From Ctenosaura bakeri (lineage: Eukaryota > Chordata > Lepidosauria > Squamata > Iguanidae), in NCBI GenBank assembly GCA_948474755.1, contig CAOLHI010000734.1, positions 992,001-1,056,000 on the forward strand: a stretch of DNA of 64,000 nucleotides, given 5' to 3'. How positions within the stretch are numbered: position 1 is the stretch's first letter; each line of letters begins with the position of its first letter. The translations under genes were made by a program, and so were the position numbers. A model generated the notes under the pieces. It ran no database searches. It saw only the letters and a program-made list of their open reading frames with translations, and had not been told where the DNA came from. Positions 46,298 through 58,810 of this stretch are shown in pieces.

Positions 46298-47708
46298 GTC
46301 TTGCTGCTGTTCCCATCATCTCTCACTGTAGGCTGTGCTGGTTAAGGGTGATGAGACCAGCATTCAAAAACATCTAGAGCAGTGGTGCTCAGGCTACCTG
46401 ATGTGGAGGACCAGCACTTACTGTTTTCTGTTATGCTGGGGATCTGCACCAAATTTGTGCCCATTGGCTAAAATTGCTTCTTTCTTTCCTGGAAACTTGC
46501 CAGGGACCACTGGCAAATGTCCAAGGGACTGGCACTAGTCTGGGGGCCACCACTTTGAATTGCACTCATCTGGAAGGCTGCATATTCTTTACTCTTGGTT
46601 TTCATTTGCTAAAGTTCTTCACAGCTGCATGAGAGATGTTCAACAGGTTGTGGAGTATTGTCTAGACAGAATGGAAGGGCTGCTGCTTTTCCTTCTTTGG
46701 AGGGCATAGCTTTGAAAAGTTGCATTTTGGGGCATATTAAGAATCCCACAGGCTACATGGCCACTGGGAATTATAGTCCATAATCATATTTTCAAGCTCT
46801 GGAGGAGACTATCACGTTGGAGCTGGATCTAGGCCCAGTGGTATGCTTGTGCACACTCAAATATGTATGCATGCATACACCTGATTACTGATGGTTGTTC
46901 TTCTGATAGCCTTGACATCTTTTAGCTTTCATTTATTTATTAGAAGTATTTCTTCTTCTTCATTTCCATCCCAAACCTTAGTGCAAAGTGACAGCATTCT
47001 TTGAAACATGATTTTTACAGTGTTTGAAACCACAGACCATTTAACCCTCCTAGAATTATAATTTATTGTTGGAATGCCATAATGAAATGTCAAGGTATGG
47101 AGATAATTAATAAGTATGTAAGGTTTTGTGCACTGGCTTGCACATGTTGAGAAGCTGCTTTAAAAATTGCATTCACTGAATGGAGGGGAGGAAAGGAATT
47201 AGCATGGTTGGCCCCACCCTCCAGTCTCCATATGTGACTTGCTCTTTACTTAAAATGGCACACGCAAGGTCGCTTCTGAATGACGAAATGGCAGAATTAC
47301 CAGAACAACTCATTGATGTCTTATAAATTGACCAGTGGTTGTGTTGATAACATTTAATCCAAGTACTTAAGGATTGTGTGTGTTAAAGAATGTTGTAAAA
47401 ATTTTAGTCTTTTACTGGGTTATGACGCATGCAGTTGATTGTTATGTAGTGATACATACTTTGTGATCTTTACTGAATTCTTATTGGGATTTTCTTTTCC
47501 AATTTTTTTTTTAAATAATGGGCAGAAAGATGAGCCAGAACTTTCTAGTACTGTGGCTCTGGTTTTCTTTTTTTTTGACAAGGATGACTAATGAACTGCT
47601 GATAGATTTTAAAACTAGAAAAAAGTTGTGCTTCTTGGGAGTCACAGAGTACAGTACCCCTAGGCTCTAACCTATTTGATGAAATTGTTTGATACTCTGT
47701 TTTTGAAG

Positions 47709-47960
47709 ATTGTTTGGAAGATAATACCTTGAGTATATTTGGAGAGGAGGAAGGAGAAGATGAAGAACTGGAAGCAGCTGCAAATCATTTAAACAAGGAC
47801 TTTTATAGTGAACTAATTGATAAAGACAGACCACAGGAAAAAGAAACTTCTGTAAGGCCACCTGCCCTGGAATCACTTCTTGGCCCTCTCCCTACTGCGG
47901 CCAGTCTTGGGATAACAGAATCTATAAAAGAGTGTATATTGACAAAGGATCGAGATCCCA
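47709..47960 (+). CDS. BRF1: BRF1 coding exon, acidic region
   Basis: Acceptor TTTTTGAAG, donor GTAAGT. After completing the Asp codon it encodes [40 protein letters not shown], then [20 protein letters not shown] and [14 protein letters not shown]. This aligns with human [22 protein letters not shown] and [20 protein letters not shown], about residues 350-438. The segment between LNKD and PPAL is poorly conserved and a few residues shorter than in human. The exon is 252 nt and ends with one base of the next codon. It precedes the BRF1-specific C-terminal half, which is outside the window. Confidence 0.96.
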
Positions 47961-48327
47961 GTAAGTATAAGTTGAAATCTTTGAACTGAGTTGTGATGCA
48001 TGAGGTGTACATATGTTTTTTGTCTAAACATCTTTTTATGGACATAGAAGGAGGGGAGAGCACTAGCTTTGTCCCCATTCATCTCCTGGTCTGTCACTCT
48101 CCTTGTATGATTGAGGACACTCCAATAATGACCACATAGGACTGTGTAGAAGCTCCAGTTGTTCACTGTGGAATTTTAATTCTGTATGCTAAACAAATGT
48201 TTAATATTCTGTGAGGAGTGTTCATGGGTAGTGTTTGTGTTAGAATCTTTGCATCAGCCAAATGGTGTTATATACTGAAAACTTCAGATGAGGTGAGAGG
48301 CCTCATACTTATGTGGAGCAGGCCACT

Positions 48328-48440
48328 GAAACAAGGGGTGGGGAACTTTTGATGTTCACAAAGTTGAAGACTACAATTTCCCAAATCCTGTAGTTTTAAT
48401 CATGCTTGGTGGAATTGATGGGAATTCTAGGCCGTAACAA
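48328..48440. repeat. hAT-type MITE fragment
   Basis: AAGGGGTGGGGAACTTTTGATG followed by ACTACAATTTCCCAAATCC and a closing GATGGGAATTCTAGGCC in shorter phrases resembles the reptilian hAT MITE of the form GGGGTGGGGAAC..TTGTAGTCC. Only one end is clear. Confidence 0.45.
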
Positions 48441-49239
48441 CTGAGGAAGATTGGGGGTGCATCACAACATGGGAGGGCATGCCCCAGCAATCCATGCATC
48501 TGGACCCATGTATCTGAGCCCAGTGGAAGTGACACTGTGACACAGTCATCACTTTATGTAAATCTCTTCCAATGTTACCGCGTTAATTCAAAACCACAGC
48601 AGGGTTTTTAGCAGCAAAAAAATGTAAAGAATTTATTAAATGATTTTCTCTTGTACAAGAGGGGAGCAGTTGTGCATCAGGCACTAAAAATATACTACTC
48701 CAAGGAAAATGGCTACACACAGGTAGCTTTACACCCTGCTAAGCATCCATTACAGAAGCAAGAAATGCTAATTATTGGCTAACCCATTTACATACGTATA
48801 GGAACTATGTCATGAATACATTATTATGTCACCATGCAAGCACTACGCATGCCCCTAGAGGCGGTCCCAAATTTTAATACCAGATTCCACCTTAGGGATG
48901 TAATTTTGATATTAAAATGAAGCCTTATGAGGCTCATGGTCACCAAAATTCATCTCTTGTGGTCACTCCCCTTGGCCTAGTTTGGCCTACTCCAGACACT
49001 GCAACCCACAAAGTCTACCTCTCTTTCACACCTGTTGAGCTCACTCAGTTAGTTGTCTCCTTTGCAGTCTACCGTTGCTTTACTTGGCTTCCTGTTGTTC
49101 TAAGTTCTACAAGCTGATTTTCCTGTTATCTGCATCCAGCTGCAAGCATAAGCATTCTTCTTGTTTTCCCATTGCACTTTTTGCTAATTCAGTATGCTTA
49201 CTATTAAGCTATTGATTAATTGTTTCCTAATTATTATAC

Positions 49240-49550
49240 CCCTACACCAAGACTAAGACTTGAGGCAGCTTACAATTCAAATGAAATAAGAAGTAAAACC
49301 ACAGACATTTAAAATATACAAGAAATCCATATTAAGCTGTCTGTAAAATTTAAAACATTGAAAGGATAGAACAGAAGTGGTACAACACAGTAAAATGGAA
49401 AGCCCTTTATATGAAGAAAAAGTTCCCAAATGCTTGGTGGAATAGAAAAGTCTTCACTGGCTGATATAAAGGCAACGAGGAGGTGCCAGCCATTCTTGGG
49501 AAGGGAATGCAAAATTCTGGGGAGGCCGCAAAGGAGGTTTTCTCCTGCCT
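49240..49550 (+). repeat. Interspersed repeat, unclassified LINE-related
   Basis: ACTTGAGGCAGCTTACAATTC, AAAAGTCTTCACTGGCTGAT and CTTGGGAAGGGAATGC are phrases of the same reptilian repeat type suspected at 32840-33310, 34325-34440, 37840-37960 and 63640-63900. No ORF. Confidence 0.4.
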
Positions 49551-50784
49551 TCCCATTATGCCCTAATTTGTTTCCCAGTAGTTGACTATCCTATAGACCA
49601 TCTTTCTATCATGCATGTTTTTGCTTTTCTTGGAAATAGGTTGAACCAGTGGCTTCTATCCAATCATATGTTGTCCACAGAATAAACAGGAATGGTTTTG
49701 TTCAGCTGCTAGCAACTAGCAAAGCCCTAGGCTGGCAAGATTTAGGCTGTTCTCTTCTGAACATGTTGTGTGTTTTGCTGTTCCTTCAGTATACTGTACA
49801 TGTTTTTGCTTTCAGAAGATTCATTAACATTGGTGTGAAAGTTTCTGGAACATTTATAGGTTCTTCTACTGTCCTGCATTGTTTGTACTCACAATATGCT
49901 GTTTGTTATTTAATTTGAACAGTTTTTCCACTGTCCTTTCTTGGGGACATTCATAATTTGATATATATTCGAATGCCCTTGTGTAGTGGCAGCAGAATGC
50001 CCCACTGTGGACTTCCTGGTGGCATTGTGAAAAACAGGTTGTTGGACTACTTGAATCTTTAGTCTGCTCTGATAGGGCTCTTCTTAAGTTCTTAGACAAT
50101 GTCTGTAGACCAACTATGTTGACAGAGGAGCAGACTTCAGGAGCAGAAAGCAAGTCTTATTTAATGAAGAATACATGCAAAGCTTGCTTCTCTACTCCAA
50201 TTTCAGATCCAGTAAATTGGGCTGAGGAACTGCATGGAGGGTGGAGGCTAAAGTTTGCTTCCCTATACTCCAAGCAGCTTGCCTTAATGCATTGCTGGCA
50301 AACTGAATGTGATTTTGTCACCTGTGACTCTTATGCAGTCAGAACTTTTTTTCAGGGGCTTGGGGGGATTTGAGGAGAATTAAAAGAGGGAAAGGCAGTG
50401 GGGTGGTTTTAGAGTGTTTGGAGTGATTGGGGGTATATAATCATGGGGAAACTGCACACATTTTAATTTGAGAAAGTGACTGGAGGATATCTCTAGGAAC
50501 TTAGTGGGCACTAAAATGAAGCTGGAGACTCATACTTTCTAGACTTGTGCAATAAATGAAATCTGTCCTTCAGTCTTCTGGAACCAACTAATGGTCTTCT
50601 CATATCTCTGGTCTTGGATGTCTCTAGTTTGTCCTGTTCTCTGTACATCTCAAGCTTTTTGCAGCAGCCTCCTGCCTGCCACACCTGACCCTGGATGTCA
50701 AATGCGCCTTTTCGCTTTAAAAAATCCACTTTAAATCTTGTGTAGGCAGCTTATGGGTCCTGTCAGATAAGAGCTTGGAACTTG

Positions 50785-51510
50785 TTTTTGTTAACTGCCA
50801 TCAAATTGACCTTGACTTATGGCAACCCAGTGAATGAGAGAGCCCCTGAAGTCACCCTGTCCACAACCGCCCCACTCAAGTCGGGACGTGCCTTCCTTGA
50901 TGGAGTCTATCCATCTGTAATGCGGTCTTCCTCTTTTCCTACTGCCTTCCACCTTCCCAGGCATTATTGTCTTTTTCTAGAGAGTAATGTCTTCTCATGA
51001 TATGACCAAAGTACAACAGCCTCAGTTTAGTCATCTTGGTTTCTAGGGAGAGTTCATGCTTGGTTTGCTCTAGGACCCATTCATTTGTCTTTTTAGCAGT
51101 CCAGCGTATCTGTAGAACTCTTCTCTAGCATCTCATTTCAAATGAGTTGATCTTTTTTCTATCAGCTTTCTTCACTGTCCGCTTCCACAACCATACATAG
51201 AAATTGGAAATATGGTGGCATGGAAATCCTAACTTTAGTGTTTAATGATACATTTTTACACTTGAGGATCTTGTCTAGTTCCTTCATAGTTGCTCTTCCA
51301 AGTGCTAGTTTTCTTCTGATTTCTTGACTGCAGTCTCCATTTTGATTAATAACTGAGCCAAGATATAGAAAATCTTGAACTACCCCAATGTCTTCATTGT
51401 CTGCTTTAAAGTTATATAAATGATCTGTGGTCACTATTTTTGTTTTCTTAATATTCAACTGTAAACCTACCTTTGCACTTTCTGTCTTGACTTTCTTCAG
51501 TAACTGTTGA
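50785..51510 (-). mobile_element. BovB LINE fragment, minus strand
   Basis: The minus strand reads LNIKKTK-like MNIKKTKIVTTDHLY, then FLYLGSVINQNGDCSQEIRR and KLALGRATMKELDKILKC, then VSLNTKVRI (51458-51200). This matches the C-terminal region of the RTE/BovB reverse transcriptase. Downstream on that strand the DNA keeps the BovB 3' end through a segment complementary to CTTGACTTATGGCAACCC (50810-50828). It is 5'-truncated and broken after TKVRI. BovB is known for patchy distribution and horizontal transfer between squamates and other animals. Confidence 0.82.
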
Positions 51511-52989
51511 GCTTAATTTCTACATACTATCCAGTGGTATTACAGGTATTTGGGGTGAGATTTTTAAGTTATATGCCATAACATATATTAATAAGACATA
51601 TTACTTGACCTAGAAATTATATATCTTATTGATTGCAGTGTCAAGTAGCCCAGTTTATTTTAGAAACTCCTCCACTGTAATGAATAATATAGCAAGTTAT
51701 TTCTTTTAAACATTCAAATGGTGTTTTTTTTTTTGAAAAATAACTTTTCAGTCTCCATGCCAGAGAGATGTTTGAAAATGGTAGTACTGCATGGGTGGTT
51801 TTGTCCCACAGAGTTTGTGTGCTGTAGTGAAGATGGCAAGGAAGTTTAGGGCATTGCCGTTCTTACTTGAACAGGTTTGCTTTAAAATTACCTTTTTTCA
51901 TTTTGCGTTTTGGCCTCAAGGTAAGTCATGCTTCTTCCCTGCAGTGTCCCTGATCCTAGCTGCTTCTCTCTTTGCTCTTACTGAGGCATGCATTATTTTT
52001 ATATTCCTTAGCACTACTTGTCAAAATCCTTTAGTGTGTGACCTGTGGTTGCCCAAATGAAACTCCCTGAAAATGTGCAAATTGCTTTCAGTTTGCTCTT
52101 AATGTATATTCCATGTACCGTATCATGCTGAAAAGGTCCTTCAGAGCACACAGTGATAAATCTCAGCTGAGGCAAACCTTTTGAATTGAACCTTGCATGT
52201 GCAGCTCATAAATTTAGCAGTCTTTATAGACTGTTGTATCTGTGATTGAGCCTTCATTATGTCATTAATGAGATGTGAAAATCTTGCTGCAGCCAGCATA
52301 GTAATAGTGGAGTTTTCCTTCATCCCCCGTCCCCTAGGAACTCTATATCCCACTTCAACTATCTGGAATCTGTGATACAAACTACAATGGGTGTAATTTT
52401 GTTGCTTATTAGATGTGTAGGTTACACTTAAAAACCTGTGTTCTTCTGCATGTTCTTTTGATTAAAAATGGAGAGTTCTTTGGAATTTCTACTCATTGGT
52501 TGAACCTGATTTTGAAGAAAATGTGCAGCTCTAAAAACTCAGAGGTGACTTCGTGTGTTCATTAAAAGAGGAGATAAGGGGGACTTATGATGCTTTCTTC
52601 TGATGTGTGAAAACACTGTTATACTTGGAAATTGATGGGTGACCTGGACGGTCATAGTTCTGTGGTGGACAATATTGTGGTTGACAACACTAATCCAATC
52701 AGATGGAGTAGAGATTGGCTTTTCCCTTAATAATCTCTAAGCTGGTGCCTCTTTGTCTTTCAGTCCCACCAGTCATTTTATCAAACTTTGATAGAAAGAA
52801 AAAGCCCACTTACTTTTTATTTTTTTATTTTGCAAAAGGTCATTTCTCTTCATAGGCATATCAGATTTATATTTATCAGTTGTGTGGGTTTTAAAGATAT
52901 AAAACATATCAGTAGCATGGTTGGGAGTAAATGCAACTATTATAATAATACATGATAAACATAATATTAAATAATAATTCTGGTGTTAT

Positions 52990-53207
52990 TATGTGCTATT
53001 AATTTTTTTTCTAACTTATGGCCACTCTATTATAGGGTTTTCTTGGCAAGATTCATTTAGGGGAAGTTTGTCAATGTCATCTTCTAAATATAAGAGAGTG
53101 TGGTTTGCCCATGATCAGCCAGAATTTTTCTGTGACTAAGTAGGAATTTGAACTCTGGTCTCCGGAGTCTTAATCCAACATTTGGACCACCACACCATGT
53201 TGGCTCA
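52990..53207 (-). repeat. tRNA-derived SINE, minus strand
   Basis: The complement of TATTAGTTTTTT is not diagnostic, but TTATGGCCACTCTATTATAG, TTTCTTGGCAAGATTCATTT, GAGTGTGGTTTGCCCATG and GAACTCTGGTCTCCGGAGTC follow the SINE consensus in reverse, ending in GACCACCACACCATGTTGGCTC (head). Diverged copy. Confidence 0.65.
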
Positions 53208-53670
53208 ATAATCCATTAGTAATGAAAACTATAATAATACTGGCTAAATTTTTACTGCTATAGTAGCACAAAATGCAAATTAAAAATGGCAGTAGTATTA
53301 TGGAGAATAATGTTTATTTCTATGACTAAAACCAATGTCCCACCTAGATTTAGATGATGGGAACAAGCCATCATCTAGATCACAAAACTGTGATCTGCTG
53401 ACAACTGTATCTGACAACTTCAGAGACTTCAGCTGGGCAAGAAAGTGATAGCCATTTCTTTACTTCGGTTCTCAAATGGTCGCACTAGTTCCAATCTAGC
53501 TTCTGAGCACAAATCAAAATGTTGGTTTTTTACTTTTTAAAGCCTTATGTGATTTGGAACCTAGTTACCTGGATATGCAGCATCCTTTATGTTTTGGCCC
53601 TCGATTTTAAGATCAACCAAGGAGATTCTACTGATAGTGCTGCCATTATCACAAGGTAATCTGTGTAACC

Positions 53671-53775
53671 GGCATGGTATAGTAGTTTGTATTGAGGGGA
53701 GCCGGGTTCAGATCCCCACTAAACTGTTAAGCTTGTTGGCTGCCTGGGGACCAATCACTGTCTCACTAACTCACA
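53671..53775 (+). repeat. Partial tRNA-derived SINE
   Basis: GGCATGGTATAGTAGTTTG, then GGGTTCAGATCCCCACTAA (B box region) and GCCTGGGGACCAATCACTGTC. Head portion only; the 3' tail is absent or lost. Confidence 0.55.
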
Positions 53776-55463
53776 GGATGGTGATGCTTTTTTCAAAAGC
53801 TGCATTTGGGTTTCAAGAACTAATAACTTTTCACTTGATTAACAACTGGCAATGCACCTTCCTTAACACACAGCTGTCATTTTTGTTCATCCCTTGGTTG
53901 GGGCCTTCTACTGAACATCATAGCTGACGATGTCACTCATCAATTTGTCAGGGTTGCATTCACTTTTTGGCAAACTCGGGGCATTTCTGCATGTGATGTC
54001 GCTGTGTAAAATGAGAGTTGTTCTCTACCAAGCCTTTTCTTTAGAGACTTCTACGTAGAGCAAACTTGTATGGCTACAACTGGGCACTTTGAAATTACTT
54101 TTTTCATCTTAAGACATATTTTTACATGGTCTTGTTTCTCGCCTAGAAACACTTTCTCTTCTTTTTTTCTTTCTTCAGTTCCACTTGGGAGTGGAACTGT
54201 CTGTCTGTCTGTCTCTGTCTCTCTTTCCAGGACTGAGTTCTTCTTTTTTCCCTATGTAGACACATTCCCTGGAATCCATCTGTCATTTTGATGAGCTATC
54301 ATCATACAAGGAAGGTACATTCAGGGGCATGATCAAGGAGATGGAGATTGGAAGAACTTGACCTTTAAGTGGTGGGGGGCAAGGGGAAAGACCTATGGCT
54401 CACTGGATGGATTGCATCCTTTGTCTGCACCTCCTCAGCTTATAACAGTCAATTATTTGGATGAGCAGTCACTGGGAGATAGCAAAAAGAATTACTCCCT
54501 TGCCTCTTCTTCCACTCCCCCATACTCCCTCTTTTTCCTTTAAGTCAGAAACCTCTTATTACAGTGACCATAAAAAGTGATCATATTGATCTTGGTTATT
54601 GCAGAAACATTATAGAAAATGAAAACTTGGGGGCTCAAATGGAATTTTCATCAGCTTCAAGTGAAAATGAAACCCATTAAATAACTGTTATTTAAGCAGT
54701 TACCATCGAGTTGCCTGAAATGTCAAGCTTGTAGTCCTCCAAGTCTGTATCCAGCACAGATAGAGCTCATCATTGCATTTTTATTGCTGATGAAGATTTA
54801 TTAACCTGTGCTGAGAAGTCACAGACCTCGCCCTTGGCAGGAGATGATACAGGGAAAGAGGGACAGAATTTTGCTAGGGTTAACTGCTTTTAAGACAGCA
54901 TGACAAATGATCAATCAATACAGAGAGCTATGAGACACCCTGGGTCTGCTTTAGTTGGTTTGCATTTTTGCCCTGAATGGCCCTTCTTTATGATTTTGAC
55001 CTCTTTAAGCCCACTGGGAGGATGATGCAAAGCTTTGGTAATGAGATCCCCTGAGCTATTATTCATTGCTTTGGCAGTACCACCATCCTAAGTGGGTGTT
55101 TTTCCCTTTGTGTTGTCCTAGGAATTAAGCAAACCTTCCTCAACCTGGTGGTTTTCAGATTTTGTGGGCTGCCGCTCCTGTCGTCATTCTCCAACATATC
55201 TGGATGGCAACAGGACGTAAATGTAGTTGCTAGACCTGATTAGATTAGACCTACTGAATCTGTAGGATTTACCTGAATATTGATGCAGGGATACGTTCTG
55301 TCACATGGAAGATGGAGTGAACTGGTTTTCTGCTTTTCCAGATGATAGGACTTGAACCAGTGGATTCAAATTATAAAGAGGAGATCTGATTAAATCTTAG
55401 AAGGAGCTCTGTGACTCTAAGAGATGTTCAACAGTAGAGAAGACTGTCTTGGAGGGCAGTGAT

Positions 55464-55698
55464 TGTTGTTGTATGCTTTCTAGTCACTTCTGAATTATGG
55501 CAACATTGAAATGAACCTGTGACAGGGCTTTCTTTGTGAGATTTGTTCAAAGGAGTGTTTGGCTTTGCCTCCCTCTGAGGCTGAGATAGTGTGACTTGCC
55601 CAAGGTTACCCACTGGGTTTCCATGGCCAAGAGGGTTTCAACCCCTGGTCTCCAGAGTCATTGTCCAATGCTCAAACCACTACACTATGCTGACTCTC
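55464..55698 (-). repeat. tRNA-derived SINE with BovB-like tail, minus strand
   Basis: Begins with the tail complement TGTTGTTGTATGCTTTCTAG and CACTTCTGAATTATGGCAAC, continues through TGACTTGCCCAAGGTTACCC and GTTTCAACCCCTGGTCTCCAG, and ends CCACTACACTATGCTGACTC, the complement of the SINE head. It is essentially full length. Confidence 0.8.
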
Positions 55699-55911
55699 AG
55701 GAGGGCTGTGGATTCTCCTCCATTGGTTTATAAGCAAAGGATAGGTGTTCGACCAAATGGCCCTAGACAGCCCTTCTCACTATGATTGTATAATAGTATG
55801 AATTACCTTTCAGCAACTGATTGATTAGGTCTTCTCAAGCTGAGACTAGTAATTGGATTTAGACCTGGGGATGAGGAAGGTCAAACTAAGCTTATGGTGA
55901 GAATGTTGGGT

Positions 55912-56066
55912 TGCCAGATTGACAACTGGAGAGGTCTTCTGTACCTGTAATGGATGTGTAGGTGAGGGAATTTCGGCAGATGTTGTTTGTCACATAACTG
56001 GGTAACAAGCAACACCTGCTGAAATTCCTTCTTTTATACAACCACTCTCCAGTTTTCACTCTGGCA
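55912..56066. mobile_element. Palindromic MITE (155-bp foldback)
   Basis: TGCCAGATTGACAACTGGAGAGG, split as TGCCAGATTGACAACTGG and GGAGAGG, pairs with ACTCTCCAGTTTTCACTCTGGCA in the same way. GGAATTTCGGCAGATGTTG pairs with CAACACCTGCTGAAATTCC. The loop is about 20 nt near 55988-56008. This is a foldback MITE of a type common in reptiles; no transposase. Confidence 0.7.
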
Positions 56067-57329
56067 GTCCTAGACAATAGTATGAATCATACATACACAC
56101 AGTAGAAGCTAATGTGTCTTGGAAAACTGCCATTCTTCTATATCGGATATGATGACGCAAAAGCATAGTCCTTAAGTTGTGTGGAGGTCTTAATTGTGCT
56201 CTTCTCATGCTACTGAACTCCTCAGTCATGCATTGTGAAAACCATTGGTGTTTCTGATTTGCTGCTTTCCCAAAGCCACAGAGCTCCTGCGTCCTTCAGG
56301 GACCTTTCTGGACACCTGGCTGTACCATGTGATGTTCTAGGAAGTACTGAGTCTGAATACATCCACTTATCAGCATTTTTCAGTGGCAAACAAGAAAAGA
56401 AAACACTTTTGAAAATATCTAGAGAATTGTGAGAGGCTGGGCAGGTGCTGGTGGGAGAGGGGGAACAACTAATCATAGAGACACCCCCCTGTGCTGCATG
56501 TGGCTCACTGGCTGCAGAGTTTCTGACCCTGCTGAATCCGTCAGTGTGACCTGCAACCTGCTCCCCTTGACAGCTAGTCATGACTCACCATACACTATAA
56601 AGCCCTAGTGCAGGGGTAGGCAGTGTTGGTGAGTACAGGATGCAATTTTTGCTCCCATGGTTTGCCACGCCTCACCATTTGAAACTGAGTCTCACTTCCA
56701 AAGCTGAGCTTGGAGCTGCAAAAAGCCCTGGGAAGAGGGTTGTGCGTAGCTTGTGGGCCACACGATTTTCACCCCCATGTTAATGTCTGTCTTAATGTTA
56801 GAATTTTCGGGGCTTCAGGGGTAGTAGGTATGACTACCTAGTGTAGTAGAAACAACAGAGTCTTGGGGTACCTTATAGAAAACCCAGTTTTGGCTGGGTT
56901 CTTTGGATACATGAAGTATTATTGAGCGATTCCATGAAGGGCCTGTGTTAATAAGTTGATTGTCGCTGGCTGTATTTTTTTTTTTGTGTGTGTGTGGCTT
57001 TACTTTGTTCTGACCTTGCTGTCAACATTTCCGTTCACAAACACGAACCTGTATCCACAAGCATCTTCTTTGTTTATTCTGAGAAGACAGAGCTGGGCAG
57101 GTTTGTTTTGTTTTGCCTTGCTCTGCTGACCTCCCGGCTTTCTTGTCTGCCTGTTCTAAAGCTTGTCTGCCAGGAGTCATGTAATTGCCTTTGACTCTTG
57201 GAATCCTGGTCTCTTTGGACGTGGAAGTGTACATGGTAGTGGTGGCCTGTCTTTGAGTTTGTGAGTGGCCTAACATTAACAGAATACTTACTTTGTAGGT
57301 CCCATCAGGGAAGAAAAAATGCTTTGGAA

Positions 57330-58215
57330 GCTCAGTTCACATATCAGAAGTGACCACAGAAGAGCCCTCTGGAGAGAGGTCTTGACATGTGGCTCTGTCC
57401 CAGACCCTGTGCTGTTCACGGTATGATAAAGAACCAAGGATGAAGGGGTGAAGCAGCTGCTCATCAGATTCACAGATGGTACAAGATAGAAAAGATAGCT
57501 GAGACCACAGAAGACAGGATTGAGATTCAGAAGGATCTGGTTCCTCTGGAACACCGAGCCAATATTGCAAGATTAGATTCATTTGAGACAGATACATGTA
57601 AAGTACTACATTTAGGTACAAAGAACCCCAAATATATGATGAAGGAGACTTATACTGGCAGCAGCATGTGTGAAAAGGACCTAGATGTATTAAGGAATCA
57701 CAGAGTAGATGCAAACCCACAGTGTGATGCAGCAGCTAAGAAAGTTCATGTGATCTTGGAGTGTGTTAACAGAAACAGAATCGAGGCTAGTAGGAGAAGG
57801 AATATATCTGCTGTATTTTACACTGGTGATCCTGCATTTAGAGTATTATGTCCAGTTCTGGAAGTGAGAGTGCATCTAGTTTTTTTTTTTTAATTCAAGC
57901 GATTTCTTTTTTTAAATTTTTTTTTTAAATTAGTTAAACTTACATAATACACAACACAATACATAATACATAATAAACACAGACTTATAAACCCCTTATA
58001 AACATAAGTTCTTGAAACTCAATCTACTCTACAATTAAATCATAAGTGCTCCCCCCCACCGGGACCATTAGAGATATAACCACTTCCATTCCCTTGATGT
58101 GGTTTCATTCCCCTTCCAAAATTGTAATGATTCTTCTGTTGGTTTACTTCCTTTCCTCTTTATTAACACAAAGTGAGAGTGCATCTAGAGAAGAGGGTCA
58201 AGCTAGGCATTTGAT
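57330..58215 (+). mobile_element. CR1 LINE fragment (+), split by a later insertion
   Basis: The + strand reads CKVLHLGTKNPKYMMK (frame-adjusted), SSMCEKDLDVLRNHRVDANP and [19 protein letters not shown], then PAFRVLCPVLEVRVHL. This matches the C-terminal part of the CR1 polymerase. It is interrupted at 57880-58170 and resumes with AGAAGAGGGTCAAGCTAG. Frames are broken. Confidence 0.8.
57880..58170 (-). mobile_element. 5'-truncated poly-A retroinsertion with 18-bp target-site duplication
   Basis: A 291-bp insert begins with a T run (poly-A on the minus strand) and is flanked by perfect copies of AAGTGAGAGTGCATCTAG at 57862-57879 and 58171-58188. The insert contains T-rich tracts, then ATAATACACAACACAATAC and CATAAGTGCTCCCCCCCACC. 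Poly-A plus a long exact duplication is the mark of L1-type target-primed reverse transcription. The family is not certain from the short 3' piece. Confidence 0.8.
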
Positions 58216-58435
58216 ATTGTAAGTTTTTATTTTGAGGCTGCACTCAATACATGTTCATTAATTCCATCCGAGGGTTGCATATTTACTTACATAGGAATTT
58301 AGGAAAGTTTTCTTGTCCATAAAAATTTAATCAAATAACATATTTTATATTCTATCAATCTGAGTAGCTTGATGATCCACATGGTGGTGATGATATGCCT
58401 TGTGCTGCAAGTTTCCTACAGTAAATTTGTTATCA

Positions 58436-58810
58436 CAGGTTGAGTATCTGTTATCCAGAAATCCAAATCCAGAAGCCTCCAAAACCTGAACTTTTTGCTG
58501 CCAGCTGTTGGCTTCATCTTCAAGATGGCAGCTGCAGTGCTCCTGCTCATTCGTCTCTCAGATCTTCAGTCTCTCTCCGGACTCACATCTCGTACACAAC
58601 ACAAATAATAAACTAACAAGATGAGAGGATCCATGAAACGGTGGGAATCCAAGTGTAGTGCTTGGTGCAAAGTGACAGTTGCTCATTTGTTCATGAGTAG
58701 AGATCTCCTGTGTTGTACATGCAAATATAGGTATTCCAAAATCTGAAAAAATCCAGAATACAAAGCACTTCTGGTCTCAAACATTTTGGATAAAGGATGC
58801 TCAATCTGTA
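58436..58810. mobile_element. Tigger7-like MITE
   Basis: Left end CAGGTTGAGTATCTGTTATC; right end AAACATTTTGGATAAAGG then GATGCTCAATCTGTA. The interior near the right end, GGTATTCCAAAATCTGAAAA and AATCCAGAATACAAAGC, is the characteristic arrangement of the mammalian Tigger7/MER44 group. The right flank ends TA. It encodes nothing and depends on a pogo-type transposase. Confidence 0.7.

Larger units (their letters stand above)
39755..47708 (+). other. BRF1 intron, 8.0 kb, containing DIRS copy B
   Basis: Most of this intron is DIRS copy B (40219-46297). Outside it, 39900-40090 resembles a decayed hAT-type MITE (AACTCCCAGAATTTCACAGC; GAGTTTTGAGAGTTGTAGTTTTG in shorter phrases). 46378-46560 has hAT-like ends (CAGTGGTGCTCAGGC and GGGGGCCACCACTTTGAA). 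46561-47708 holds nothing I can classify. Confidence 0.65.
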
